Origin: Akkermansia muciniphila
Lineage (GTDB): Bacteria > Verrucomicrobiota > Verrucomicrobiia > Opitutales > Opitutaceae
Assembly: GCA_945898185.1 (NCBI GenBank)
Contig: CAMDHP010000005.1
Coordinates: 1 to 53,615 of the forward strand
Length of the DNA stretch: 53,615 bases
Direction: 5' to 3'
In this document: positions 8,580-16,439 of the stretch, piece after piece
Layout: every line of letters starts with the position of its first letter
Position numbering within the stretch: the first letter of the stretch is position 1
Position numbers and translations under genes: made by a program
Notes under the pieces: model-generated
Told to the model about the DNA's origin: nothing
The model's database searches: none
Seen by the model: the letters and a program-made list of their open reading frames with translations, nothing else

Positions 8580-9278
8580 TCACGGCGCCGGCCGGCGGGT
8601 GATGGTCGCAAGAAGAAGGGTGAAAAAGCAGAGAACAATATTCTGCATGGGGAGCTGGAGGGCGGTGGGCAGCAGATAGATGATGGCGACGGCGGGAGTC
8701 CAGATGCCCCAGTTGGCGATGAGAATGGGGAGCACGCAGCGGGCGTAGAACCCCGGGCGGCGAACCTCACGCACGACGGGGGCGGAGTCGAAGCGGTGCT
8801 CTGCCCACGTATAGACCAGCCACGTGACCGGGATCGCGACGACCGGGCAATAGACGTATTGATCGACGAGGGTTTTTAAAATGATCGTGGTCGCAGAGTG
8901 GCCCTCGCCGAAGAGCCAGGCTTGAAACTTATAGAAACAGGAAACTTCGACGCCCTTGTAAGCCCAGAAAGCGGTGATGAGCGCCATCTGCGGGAAGGCG
9001 TAGCGGCTTCGAGTAGAGGCGCGCAGTTTTAGCACCAGAAAAGGGATGACCGCGCCGAAGAGCGCAGTGGAAACCGCATCAAAAGGCGCGCCGATTTCCA
9101 CGCGAAACGTGGCGAGCCGTTCCAGCGCGGTGCGGGAAGGAGAATGCGCGTAATAAGCGGACAGCAAACCGAGGGCAAAAACCTGAAGGCAAATGCCGGG
9201 GACAAGGTTGGCGCGCGCCCCGGCGAGACCCAGCCGCCAAGGGGAGATGGACGAGGCTTGGGTGGCGGGCGAGGACAT
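8580..9278 (-). CDS. Integral membrane protein, distantly Mpv17/PMP22-like
   Basis: A 232-residue protein with about five hydrophobic helices. The segment ILKTLVDQYVYCPVVAIPVTWLVYTWAEHRF and the later ILIANWGIWTPAVAIIYLLPTALQLPMQNI resemble the Lys-x3-Asp-Gln-x3-x-Pro and W-x2-W-P-x2-Q patterns of the eukaryotic Mpv17/PMP22 channel-like family. That is recall-based similarity, not an alignment. ATG 9278 is chosen; a TTG at 9293 is an alternative start. It is probably in the inner membrane. Function is unknown. Confidence 0.6.
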   Translation of the reverse strand: MSSPATQASSISPWRLGLAGARANLVPGICLQVFALGLLSAYYAHSPSRTALERLATFRVEIGAPFDAVSTALFGAVIPFLVLKLRASTRSRYAFPQMALITAFWAYKGVEVSCFYKFQAWLFGEGHSATTIILKTLVDQYVYCPVVAIPVTWLVYTWAEHRFDSAPVVREVRRPGFYARCVLPILIANWGIWTPAVAIIYLLPTALQLPMQNIVLCFFTLLLATITRRPAP

Positions 9279-9391
9279 GAAAAAAGACTGCAAGGCTCTG
9301 GCACGAAGCGGGCAATGTCGAACGGCGATTAAATTTCAAAAAGAGGTGGAGCCCCGCGCGGCTGCCGTGTTGGGTTAAACGCAAAGAACCG

Positions 9392-10708
9392 ATGACCGCA
9401 TTCCGGGAAAAAACGCCGCGCCCTATTTTTGCAGATATTCGCGCTGAAAGTCTGCGCGGGCGGGCCGGTTTTTTCCGGGTCGGGCAGGCTGCGAACGGGA
9501 GTTGGTGGCTACTCACGCCCGAGGATGAGCCCGTGCTGTTGCGCGCAGTTGCCGGAGTAAACCGTCACGGACGCGCGGGGCCGGCTCCGGTTTTGCGTAG
9601 CGCCTACGCCCGCACCGTGGAGCGACTCTACGGACCCGGCTCGGAGGCATGGGAACGCAGCACGGCCACGCGGCTGCATTCCTGGGGCGTGGATACGGTG
9701 GGACCCTGGGCTGACGGTGGGCTGGTGGAGAAGGGATTTTACTTCACGGCCCAGGCGGATTTCTCCCGTGCGCGGGTGGCGCTGATCCACGGGCCGGGAG
9801 TGCGTTTGCCGGATGTATTCGACACGCTATGGCCGGCGGCGGCGGAGGCTCATGCGGCGGCGGTGACCGCGCCCTGGGCGGGACGGCGCGAGCTGGTGGG
9901 CTGGTTCACCGATGATGCACTCGGCTGGGGGGCGGCGGAAGACGCGGGTGGGCCGACCCTGCTGCAAGTTTGCCTGAGTTTGGAGCCGGCGCTGGCAGCG
10001 CACCACGCAGCGTGGGAGTTCGTGCTGGCGGGGCACGGCGGCGGCGCCTCGCCGGAGATAATTGGAAAGGCTTGGGGAATACCGCTCCAACATCGTCAAC
10101 ATATGCGGCAGTGGACCCGCGAAGGGCGGGCGGTGGGCGGGGCGGTCTTCGCCGAGGATGCGCTGCGTTTCGCGAAGGAAGCGGCGCGCCGGTATTTTCA
10201 TGTAATAGGTGCAGCACTACGCCGGCATGATCAGGAGCACCTCGTGCTCGGGTGCAGGTTCGCAACGCCGCCGCCGGAGGGCGTGCGTCTGTCGGCGGGC
10301 TGGCCGGATATGGACGTCGCCTCATGGCGGCTCCACGCGGGCGGTTTCCAAGCGCAGGCGGCGGCAGGCTCGGGCGAAGGTAACGCTATGCCGCAGTGGG
10401 TGACGGGCGGCGGCTTGAGTCACGGCGACTTTCGCGCGCTGCCGGTGCGCGACGGCACCGGGCCGACGCGGCTTGAGCGTCTGTTGCGCGCGGGACGCGA
10501 AGGGCTGGTGTCCGCGTGCCGCGATCCGCGCACGGTTGGCATCGAGTGGGCGCACTGGGCGGATGGCACAGACGACGCGCCGCCCTTCGGATCAGGGCTG
10601 GTGCACGCCGACGACCACGAAGCGGTGGAGCACACCGAGTTGTTGGGTCATGTGCATGCGCGTGCAGGGGCGTTGCACGCGGCGGGGCCACTTCGCTCGG
10701 ACACGTAG
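9392..10708 (+). CDS. Glycosidase-like protein (GH50/agarase-like), function unproven
   Basis: A 438-residue protein without an evident signal peptide. Features seen: FFRVGQAANGSWWLLTPEDEPVLLRAVAGVN at about 28-58, a pattern common at the start of agarase-like catalytic domains; HSWGVDTVGPWAD near 95; GWFTDDALGWG near 170; and RYFHVIGAALRRHDQEHLVLGCRF near 270, which resembles the family pattern preceding the acid/base region. This suggests a TIM-barrel glycoside hydrolase, perhaps GH50-like, acting on an algal or plant polymer or oligosaccharide. Catalytic residues could not be assigned with confidence. It stands alone on the plus strand, divergent from the membrane-protein gene. Confidence 0.5.
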   Translation: MTAFREKTPRPIFADIRAESLRGRAGFFRVGQAANGSWWLLTPEDEPVLLRAVAGVNRHGRAGPAPVLRSAYARTVERLYGPGSEAWERSTATRLHSWGVDTVGPWADGGLVEKGFYFTAQADFSRARVALIHGPGVRLPDVFDTLWPAAAEAHAAAVTAPWAGRRELVGWFTDDALGWGAAEDAGGPTLLQVCLSLEPALAAHHAAWEFVLAGHGGGASPEIIGKAWGIPLQHRQHMRQWTREGRAVGGAVFAEDALRFAKEAARRYFHVIGAALRRHDQEHLVLGCRFATPPPEGVRLSAGWPDMDVASWRLHAGGFQAQAAAGSGEGNAMPQWVTGGGLSHGDFRALPVRDGTGPTRLERLLRAGREGLVSACRDPRTVGIEWAHWADGTDDAPPFGSGLVHADDHEAVEHTELLGHVHARAGALHAAGPLRSDT

Positions 10709-10838
10709 CGCGTCCTCGATCCCCAACTGTCGCCGCGCCGAAACGAACAATCCCCTCAGGACGCCGAGCTTCTGCCGGTAGACGGAAAGGGGGCTCGCCG
10801 AGGACCCCGCGGCGCCACACACTCCCGTCTTTGAATTT

Positions 10839-11390
10839 ATGTCTGCCCCCACCACCGAATTCTACCTCAAGTCAAGGATCCGAACCGTGCGCAACTGGCC
10901 GCATGCGGGAATTAATTTTCGCGATGTCACCACACTGTTCCATGACCCGGAGGCGTTTCGAGTGATGGTGGAAAGTTTTTCCCTCAATGCGACGCGGCTT
11001 GGGGTAAACCTGCTGGCGGCAGTGGATGCGCGCGGCTTCATTTTAGGCGGTGCGCTGGCCTATCAACTGCACAAGCCCTTCATGCTCGTGCGCAAGAAGG
11101 GTAAACTGCCCTTCAGAACCGTGGGCGCGGACTACGCGTTGGAATACGGCAACGCCTCGATTGAGATTCACCAAGACGCATGCAAGGCCGGCGACCGGGT
11201 GCTAATTGTAGATGACCTGATTGCGACAGGTGGCACGGTCCTGGCCGCGGCGAGTTTGATCCGCTCGCTTGGGGCCGAGGTCGTGGGTGTGGCGGCGGTA
11301 ATTGATCTACCGGAGCTGGGCGGCTCGGAAAAACTCCGCACGGCGGGTCTGGCGGTGCATGCGCTGTGTCGCTTTTCGGAGGCAGAGTAA
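10839..11390 (+). CDS. apt: Adenine phosphoribosyltransferase
   Basis: Purine salvage enzyme forming AMP from adenine and PRPP in the cytosol. The 183-residue length is typical. RTVRNWPHAGINFRDVTTLF at residues 14-33 is the conserved N-terminal block of Apt, VDARGFILGGALAY follows, and the PRPP-binding motif VLIVDDLIATGGT lies near residue 124. The substrate-loop region RKKGKLPFRTV is intact. About 100 bp separate it from the downstream dehydrogenase on the same strand. Confidence 0.95.
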   Translation: MSAPTTEFYLKSRIRTVRNWPHAGINFRDVTTLFHDPEAFRVMVESFSLNATRLGVNLLAAVDARGFILGGALAYQLHKPFMLVRKKGKLPFRTVGADYALEYGNASIEIHQDACKAGDRVLIVDDLIATGGTVLAAASLIRSLGAEVVGVAAVIDLPELGGSEKLRTAGLAVHALCRFSEAE

Positions 11391-11492
11391 TTAGCCGCCA
11401 TCCCGAAAAGCGAAAAGCGGAAAGCGAGCGAACGCGGAGGGCGCGAGAGAGGAAGACGGAAGGTGAATGCGTGATTCAGCGGGGTTGAAGAT

Positions 11493-12488
11493 ATGAATAC
11501 AAAAAGCGGGTTGGTGATCTGGACAAATGCGGCGCTCGACGACGCGGCGCGGGCGCGGCTTAAGGAGGGGATCGCGGAGGGCGGGCACCGACTCCTGGTG
11601 TCGGAGCAAACGTCGGCATCGGTGCTGGCGACCGGCGGGGCTGATCCGCTGCTGGCGGAGGCGGATGTCGCTTTTGGTCAACCTGACGCGGGAGAGTGCC
11701 GGCGGTTGCTGCGTCTGAAATGGATCGCGCTCACCTCGGCCGGCTACACGCGCTACGATAACGAGGAAACGAAGGAGGCGCTGTTGGGCCGGCTGGCGGT
11801 GCTGACGAATGCATCGTCGGTGTTTTCCGAGCCCTGTGCGCAACATGCGCTGGCGATGATGCTGGCGCTAAGCCGGCGATTGCCGGACGCGATTGCGGAG
11901 CAGCGCGGAGAGCGCGCGTGGAGATATTTTGAGAACCGCGCGGCGTCGCGGCTGTTGAACGGGCAGACCGTCTTGCTGTTAAGCTACGGGGCTATCGCTC
12001 GACGTTTAGTGGAGTTGCTCGCGCCCTTCGGGATGAAGATTTTTTGCCTGCGGCGGCGCACTTACAGCGAAGCGGGTGTGCATGTGATCGCGGAGGAAAT
12101 GTTGTCGGCGGTGCTCCCGCTGGCGGATCACGTGGTGAACATCCTGCCGGAGAACGAGGCGACGCTCGGCTACGTGAACGCGCGACGACTGGCACTGGTG
12201 AAGCCGGGCGCGTATTTTTATAACCTCGGGCGCGGGCCGACGGTGGACGAAGGCGCGCTGATCCGCGCCTTGGAAAGCGGCCGGCTGGGCGGGGCGTATT
12301 TGGACGTGTTCGCGACCGAGCCGCTGCCGCCGTCGAGCGCGCTGTGGACGGCGCCGAACTGCTGGCTCACACCGCACACGGCCGGCGGACGCAGTGACCA
12401 GGACGACGCGCTGGTAGCTTTGTTTTTGGACAACCTAAAGAAATTCGCAGCGAGTGACGCGGGCGCAATACGGGACCGGGTTTATTGA
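11493..12488 (+). CDS. D-isomer-specific 2-hydroxyacid dehydrogenase
   Basis: NAD(P)-dependent oxidoreductase of the 2-hydroxyacid dehydrogenase superfamily, 331 residues. The nucleotide-binding region around 168-180 reads VLLLSYGAIARRLVELL, a deviation from the usual GxGxxG because the first Gly is Ser. The catalytic residues are in place: Arg in NLGRGPTVDE, Glu in DVFATEPLPP and His in LTPHTAGG. The substrate is not readable from sequence; the group includes glycerate, phosphonate and hydroxypyruvate reductases. A strong terminator follows directly. Confidence 0.85.
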   Translation: MNTKSGLVIWTNAALDDAARARLKEGIAEGGHRLLVSEQTSASVLATGGADPLLAEADVAFGQPDAGECRRLLRLKWIALTSAGYTRYDNEETKEALLGRLAVLTNASSVFSEPCAQHALAMMLALSRRLPDAIAEQRGERAWRYFENRAASRLLNGQTVLLLSYGAIARRLVELLAPFGMKIFCLRRRTYSEAGVHVIAEEMLSAVLPLADHVVNILPENEATLGYVNARRLALVKPGAYFYNLGRGPTVDEGALIRALESGRLGGAYLDVFATEPLPPSSALWTAPNCWLTPHTAGGRSDQDDALVALFLDNLKKFAASDAGAIRDRVY

Positions 12489-12515
12489 GGCGGAGGCGAC
12501 CGCCTCCGCCTTTTT
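12489..12515 (+). terminator. Rho-independent terminator after the dehydrogenase
   Basis: A perfect 10-bp stem, GGCGGAGGCG / CGCCTCCGCC, with a 2-base loop is followed by five Ts. It begins directly after the TGA stop codon. Confidence 0.9.
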
Positions 12516-12561
12516 AAGATGAAAGATTAAGTTTAAGGGGCGGAGGACGGAGTGGCCCGAG

Positions 12562-12626
12562 GGTGGCGGGAGCATCTCGCTCCCGTGGGCTAGGGAGGGG
12601 AGTAAGGAGCGCGAAGCTCCCGCCAC
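12562..12626. repeat. Hairpin repeat with GTGGCGGGAGC ends
   Basis: The outer arms GTGGCGGGAGC and GCTCCCGCCAC pair, with a second internal GGGAGC/GCTCCC pair and GC-rich filler. It lies just downstream of two converging genes. It looks like a dispersed intergenic palindrome rather than a terminator, since there is no T-run. Confidence 0.6.
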
Positions 12627-12639
12627 TTTGGCATGTGCG

Positions 12640-13308
12640 TCAGGCGGGTTGGGGATAGGTGATTTTGGTCGCGCTCACAGAGAGGACGCCGCGGGTTTGG
12701 AGGGCGGCAACGATGCCTCGGAGGTCGTCTTCGCTGAGCGGGTGCTCCTGGCCGAGCAGGGCTTGGATGGTGCTCTGGAGCGTTTTGAGACGGGCCGGGC
12801 GGCTCTTCGGTGAAGCTCTGAGGCGCTTGGAAACGTAGTCGGCGCGCGCGCCGGTTTCGGTAGGCGGGACGCTCGATGGCGCGGCAGCTTTGGCGACGGA
12901 GGCCGGGGCTGGTTTGGCGACCGATGGGCGGGCGGGCTTTGGCGACGGGGCTCGAAAAGCGGCGGCATCAGGCACGCGGCGGACACTGGTGCCTTGAGCG
13001 GCGAGATGAACCACGAGCGGATCGAAACCGGTGTCCCTTGAAACGATAAAGAAGCGCGCGGTCGGATCCTGAGTTGCGAGCTTACCGAGGTAGAAGGCGA
13101 GGTGGAAATCGAGGGCGTTTTTGCCGCTGCCCGACATCTCGATGTAGCGGGCGCGGGGGCCCATGGCCTGCACGGCGAGAACGAGCTCGCGCGGGAACTT
13201 GGTCTGGGTCTTTCCGATAAAAATAAGAAGTTCGACCGACTTGTCGTGGGCGAAGTCGGCGTGTTGCAGCGGGGTGTTTTCGGAATCAACGAGGACGTAA
13301 GTTTTCAT
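12640..13308 (-). CDS. PIN/NYN-like domain protein
   Basis: A 222-residue protein. The first about 110 residues look like a PIN/NYN nuclease fold: MKTYVLVDSENTPL with an early acidic Asp8/Glu10, GSGKNALDFHLAFYLG near 62 with the central Asp, and FIVSRDTGFDPLVVHL near 87 with the third acidic site. This is followed by an Ala/Pro/Lys-rich linker (about 118-155) and a C-terminal helical domain (about 160-222) that could bind nucleic acid. A role as an RNase is an inference from the fold. It is convergent with the dehydrogenase. Confidence 0.7.
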   Translation of the reverse strand: MKTYVLVDSENTPLQHADFAHDKSVELLIFIGKTQTKFPRELVLAVQAMGPRARYIEMSGSGKNALDFHLAFYLGKLATQDPTARFFIVSRDTGFDPLVVHLAAQGTSVRRVPDAAAFRAPSPKPARPSVAKPAPASVAKAAAPSSVPPTETGARADYVSKRLRASPKSRPARLKTLQSTIQALLGQEHPLSEDDLRGIVAALQTRGVLSVSATKITYPQPA

Positions 13309-13337
13309 CGGTAGAGTGTAGGCGTTGAGCGTTGGGG

Positions 13338-13438
13338 CTTAACCGCAGATAAAAACGAATTCACACGGATACAGGCCAATCAAACCAAACTGTGTAAACT
13401 CCGACATCTGCGGACCTCCGTGATAATACACGGTTAAC
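13338..13438. repeat. Hairpin repeat with TTAACCG ends
   Basis: The arms CTTAACCGCAGA and CGGTTAAC bracket about 80 bp containing ACACGGAT and ATCTGCGGA segments that can pair. It belongs to the same loose family as the elements at 20657 and 29737 (words such as CGCGGATAAA and ATCCGCG). Confidence 0.55.
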
Positions 13439-13461
13439 GTGACCTCGTTTTTTCACGGGGC

Positions 13462-14577
13462 TCAGTCCTCGCGGTGCTGGCGGTGGCGGAAGGGTTGGGC
13501 GGCGTGTTCAGCGGCTTTTTTCTTCCAGCTGGGTTTGCTGGCGACGGCGCTGGGTTTGCGGAGAGCGGGGGCTTTGGCGGCTTGTTCGCCCTTGAGCTTG
13601 CGGTAGTTTTCCAGGCGCGAGGCGGGCAGCTCGCCGGCGGCGATCGCGGGGCGCACGGCGCAACCAGGCTCGTCTTCGTGGAGGCAGTTAGTGAAGCGGC
13701 AGCGGAGCGAGAGGGTGACAATGTCGGCGAAGGCTTCCTCGACGGCGTCTTCGGCGTCCCAGAGCTGAAGCTCGCGCATTCCGGGGGTGTCGATGATGAG
13801 GGCGCCGCTAGGAGCAAGGACGAGTTCACGGCGGGTGGTGGTGTGGCGGCCCTTGCCGTCTTTTTCGCGCACCTCGGCGATGGGCAGCTCGGCGTCGCGG
13901 GCGAGGCGGTTGATGAGGCTGGATTTGCCAACGCCGGAGCTGCCGACAAAGGCGAGGGTGCGGCCGGGGGTGGCGTGGCCGCCGAGGAGTTTTAACCCGC
14001 GACGGGTGTGGCTGCTGGTAATGATGACGGACACGCCGGGGACGAGACGCTCGATCTCGGTGCGCACGGCCTCGGGGTCGGGATGGAGGTCGGCTTTATT
14101 GAGCACGACGACGGGCTCAGCACCAGAGTCGCGAGCGGCGACGAGGAAGCGCTGGATGCGCTTGGGGTTGTAGTTGCGATCAAGGCCACTGACGAGGAAG
14201 ACGACGTCAATATTGGCGGCGATGAGCTGCTGGGTTTGAACGCCGCCGGCGGACTGGCGGCAGAAACGGCTGCGTCGCGGAAGGAGGGCGTGGAGCTGAG
14301 CGCGGCCAACCGCACCGGGGCTGGGCGAGATGACGACCCAGTCGCCGACGGCGGGGTAAGCGTCGGGCGCGCGTTTGGCGTCGTGGTGAAACTTGCCGAT
14401 GCACTCGGCGAGCAGTTCGCCCTCGGCGGTCTGCACTGCGTAGTAGTGGCGGCGAAGCTCGACCACGGCGCGGGCGGGCACGAGACCGGCGGCGGCGTGG
14501 GGCGCAAAGGCGGCTTCCCATTTGGCATCCCAGCCGTAGGGCGCGAGCGGATGGTTTGCTGATTCGGGGTTGGCCAC
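13462..14577 (-). CDS. rsgA: Ribosome small subunit-dependent GTPase A
   Basis: Circularly permuted GTPase that helps late 30S maturation. The 371 residues show an OB domain with CRQSAGGVQTQQLIAANIDVVFLVSGLD, then G4 NKAD (about 160), G1 GSSGVGKSSLIN (about 213), and G3 in IIDTPGMRE (about 262). The order G4-G1-G3 is diagnostic. The zinc knuckle CRFTNCLHEDEPGC follows, and the C-terminus is basic (RKPSAVASKPSWKKK), as expected for rRNA contact. It is downstream of yhbY and cinA on the same strand. Pairing with yhbY makes a small ribosome-assembly cluster. Confidence 0.95.
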   Translation of the reverse strand: MANPESANHPLAPYGWDAKWEAAFAPHAAAGLVPARAVVELRRHYYAVQTAEGELLAECIGKFHHDAKRAPDAYPAVGDWVVISPSPGAVGRAQLHALLPRRSRFCRQSAGGVQTQQLIAANIDVVFLVSGLDRNYNPKRIQRFLVAARDSGAEPVVVLNKADLHPDPEAVRTEIERLVPGVSVIITSSHTRRGLKLLGGHATPGRTLAFVGSSGVGKSSLINRLARDAELPIAEVREKDGKGRHTTTRRELVLAPSGALIIDTPGMRELQLWDAEDAVEEAFADIVTLSLRCRFTNCLHEDEPGCAVRPAIAAGELPASRLENYRKLKGEQAAKAPALRKPSAVASKPSWKKKAAEHAAQPFRHRQHRED

Positions 14578-14618
14578 AAAAGGCGCGCAAAGCGCAAGGA
14601 CGGAAGCTGCGGATCCAC

Positions 14619-14927
14619 TTAACCGACCGTCACGACGCGTTTCTCGGGGTCGGGGTTTTGGAGGTAGAAGAGCGCGGTGTGGCCGACGGAGCCGACGCAG
14701 ACGGAACCGGAGGCGGCTTCGATTTGGGTGATGAGGGCGGCGCGCTCGTGACGGTCGGCACCCTCGAAGCGGAGTTTAACGAGTTCGCGGGCGGCGAGAA
14801 GCCGGGCAAGCTCGCGGGTGAAGGCGGGCGTGAAGCCGGCTTTACCAAGCTTGACCGCTGGGTCGATGGTTTGGCCAAGTCCGCGCAAGCGGGTTTTCTG
14901 CGAACTGGTGAGAGGGACGATTTCCAT
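14619..14927 (-). CDS. yhbY: YhbY-like CRM-domain RNA-binding protein
   Basis: A 102-residue single CRM domain: LTSSQKTRLRGLGQTIDPAVKLGKAGFTPAFTREL at 6-40 carries the conserved IDP-x-V-x-x-GK-x-G pattern, and GSVGHTALFYLQN near 80 matches the G-x-x-x-x-LYR region. YhbY associates with pre-50S particles in E. coli. It lies 41 bp upstream of rsgA on the same strand, so the two are probably cotranscribed. Confidence 0.92.
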   Translation of the reverse strand: MEIVPLTSSQKTRLRGLGQTIDPAVKLGKAGFTPAFTRELARLLAARELVKLRFEGADRHERAALITQIEAASGSVCVGSVGHTALFYLQNPDPEKRVVTVG

Positions 14928-15039
14928 GAAGCCAGACCGTGACCGGCAAACCGCCGGCGTCCATGCCGGAAAACAGGCGAGTAGGAGACAGGTGAAGGAA
15001 TGCTGGCCTTAGACCCGGTGCGCCCGATGCCGCCGACGG

Positions 15040-16401
15040 TCACCCTTGTTGATGGCCCGGCACTCGCCGCTCGCCTGCCGCATCGCGGCAGGGCGAAACG
15101 GATTGTCTGCGGGATGAGCGCACCAACTCGCGGCGCAACCAATCCAACGCCCCATTCACCGCACGTTGTTTTACCGTGGGGCGCGGGCCTGGCTGGCTAA
15201 GTTTACGCGACCACACTCCGCTGGGGGTATAGAGCGCGATATAAATGGTGCCGACCGGGTTTTCCTTGGTGCCGCCGCAGGGTCCCGCGAAACCCGTAAC
15301 TGCCAACCCAAAATCCGCCCCAAGGCGCTCCGCCACTCCCGCCGCCATTGCCACCGCATTCTCGGCCGACACCGCGCCATGCTGCGTGAGCAAACACTCG
15401 GGAACGTCGAGCAGCTGCATTTTTGACTCGTTGGAATAGCATACGCATCCGCCGGCGAAAAACTTGGATGCGCCGGAGATGTCGGTGAACGCGTTCGCAA
15501 GCAAGCCGCCTGTCGCCGTCTCTGCGACCGCGAGGGTGTGTTCGCCCGCGCGCAACAAATCCGCGCACGCTTTTGCCAGCGAGTCGTGGCCGTAACACAT
15601 AAAATCCTCGCCCAACAACTGTGCGCACTCCGCCGCCACCGCTTCGAGTTGCGCAAGCGAGCGAGCGCCCGCGGGCGAACTCAGCCGCACATCCACCTGC
15701 CCCGCGTGGGCGCAAAACGCGATCGAAATAGCCTCGCCGTGCGGTCGAAGCACCGGCTGCAAGCGAATCTCCAAGGCGCTCTCCCCCACTCCCGCGGTGC
15801 GGATCTGCACGTAGGCTTCGCGCTCCGCGAGCAGACCAAGTCGGACGAGACGCGGCAACACTTGTTCGACCAGCATCGGGTTCAGCTCGTTCGGCGGGCC
15901 GGGTAACATCACCAGCACGCGGCCGTCCTGTTCCACCCAGAGCCCTGGCGCGGTGCCATTGGCATTGGATAACACCTCGCCGCGCGAGAAGCGGTAGGCC
16001 TGTTTGAGATTGTTTTCCGTCATAGTCCGGCCGAGCCGATTGAAGCGCGCTTCGATGGCCTCGCGTATTGACTGCTCAAATACCAACTCCTGCCCCAAAA
16101 CCCCGGCGATAACCTCGCGGGTGCGGTCGTCGCAAGTCGGCCCGAGTCCGCCAGTGGTGATCACCACGTCGGCGCGCGCCCAGCTCTCGCGAAACTGCGT
16201 CGCGATCGCCTCGGCGTCATCCGTTATAGTGACATTACGGGTGAGACGCGCACCTTGGCGGCCCAGCGCCGCGCCGATAAAAGTGAGGTGAGTGTTGGCC
16301 GTGAGCCCGAGCAATAACTCATCACCGAGCGTGATGAGTTCGTAGCGGATGGTTTGCACGGAGCGACCGGCGAGGGGAAATTGCGAAGAGCTGGAAAGCA
16401 T
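15040..16401 (-). CDS. cinA: CinA-like protein (nicotinamide-nucleotide amidase / ADP-ribose pyrophosphatase type)
   Basis: The 453-residue two-domain CinA has an N-terminal MoaB-like COG1058 domain (ELITLGDELLLGLTANTH at about 21, TTGGLGPTCDDRTREV near 82) and a C-terminal PncC amidase domain (AVAETATGGLLANAFTDISGASKFFAGG near 292, AVTGFAGPCGGTKENPVGTIYIAL near 375). The usual motif AES-x-TGG is AETATGG here, with Thr where the family has Ser. The conserved YSN-x-x-K is retained. PncC activity recycles NMN to NaMN. It is divergent from uvrC, with only 38 bp between start codons. Confidence 0.9.
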   Translation of the reverse strand: MLSSSSQFPLAGRSVQTIRYELITLGDELLLGLTANTHLTFIGAALGRQGARLTRNVTITDDAEAIATQFRESWARADVVITTGGLGPTCDDRTREVIAGVLGQELVFEQSIREAIEARFNRLGRTMTENNLKQAYRFSRGEVLSNANGTAPGLWVEQDGRVLVMLPGPPNELNPMLVEQVLPRLVRLGLLAEREAYVQIRTAGVGESALEIRLQPVLRPHGEAISIAFCAHAGQVDVRLSSPAGARSLAQLEAVAAECAQLLGEDFMCYGHDSLAKACADLLRAGEHTLAVAETATGGLLANAFTDISGASKFFAGGCVCYSNESKMQLLDVPECLLTQHGAVSAENAVAMAAGVAERLGADFGLAVTGFAGPCGGTKENPVGTIYIALYTPSGVWSRKLSQPGPRPTVKQRAVNGALDWLRRELVRSSRRQSVSPCRDAAGERRVPGHQQG

Positions 16402-16439
16402 ACGTTGCGAACGGCACAGTCTGCTTACTCTGTTACAAA

